Shown piece after piece: positions 30,465-30,477 of a DNA stretch of 30,477 nucleotides (the first letter of the stretch is position 1; every line of letters starts with the position of its first letter). The stretch spans positions 1-30,477 of the forward strand of contig UQKK01000038.1 in assembly GCA_900541505.1 (NCBI GenBank), given 5' to 3'. The notes beneath the pieces were generated by a model that saw only the letters and a program-made list of their open reading frames with translations, was not told the DNA's origin and ran no database searches. Made by a program: the position numbers and the translations under genes. Source of the stretch: an uncultured Ruminococcus sp. (GTDB taxonomy: Bacteria > Bacillota > Clostridia > Lachnospirales > Lachnospiraceae).

Positions 30465-30477
30465 AACAAATCCGTAT

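Noticed and set aside
30451..30470. GGCGGTGAGTAAC resembling a stretch of 16S rRNA
   Set aside because: Only about a dozen bases match and flanking sequence does not continue as rRNA.

Overview
The window looks like a chromosomal segment of a spore-forming, anaerobic gut-type Firmicute, most probably a Lachnospiraceae member. This rests on the Clostridia-typical gene set (DUF3793, Coat F-like spore proteins, DUF1275, an AgcS symporter behind a glycine riboswitch, a T-box leuS, EF-G paralog, TrkA/TrkH), strong AGGAGG ribosome sites and TTGACA/TATAAT-type promoters. No rRNA, tRNA, CRISPR array, prophage or complete insertion sequence was seen. Most of the window is ordinary housekeeping and transport DNA; the accessory-looking parts are about 8.5-10.4 kb and the left edge.

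Layout. 0-0.4 kb: tail of an Rpn/PDDEXK-type gene, then palindromes. 0.4-3.6 kb: uracil permease and M19 dipeptidase (minus), divergent from a class I glutamine-amidotransferase-like gamma-glutamyl hydrolase (plus). 3.6-5.8 kb: MATE exporter divergent from a MerR regulator, with a textbook 19-bp-spacer MerR promoter. 5.9-6.4 kb: two small Coat F-like genes behind a sigma-E-like promoter. 6.5-8.3 kb: minus operon yccF - Cof-type HAD phosphatase - DUF1275. 8.5-9.7 kb: AT-rich module of a small HTH repressor, an array of palindromes and a one-helix membrane protein, then an RNHCP zinc protein. 9.7-10.4 kb: a short transcription unit holding a frameshifted hydrophobic peptide, and a 3' remnant of a RibD/DHFR-family gene. 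10.5-13.4 kb: leuS with a Leu-specific T-box. 13.4-15.0 kb: AgcS symporter behind a single-aptamer glycine riboswitch. 15.0-17.1 kb: ZIP metal transporter; flavodoxin and DUF3793 under Fur-like boxes. 17.2-17.7 kb: small P-loop protein. 17.8-23.3 kb: OPT transporter plus M29-like aminopeptidase (minus), divergent from a GATE-domain membrane protein and two tandem XRE-cupin regulators (plus). 23.4-27.9 kb: trkA-trkH and an unrecognised membrane-anchored protein in one operon. 28.1-30.2 kb: EF-G-like GTPase with non-canonical G motifs. The right edge carries a plus-strand promoter and leader for a gene outside the window.

How the parts work together. Several units are nutrient-responsive: leuS by uncharged tRNA-Leu, AgcS by glycine, flavodoxin/DUF3793 by iron, and the OPT/aminopeptidase/GATE cluster probably by a small molecule read by the twin cupin regulators. 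Peptide and amino-acid use is a recurring theme (M19 dipeptidase, gamma-glutamyl hydrolase, OPT, M29-like peptidase, AgcS). All functions are assigned from sequence motifs recalled by eye; no database search or folding program was run.
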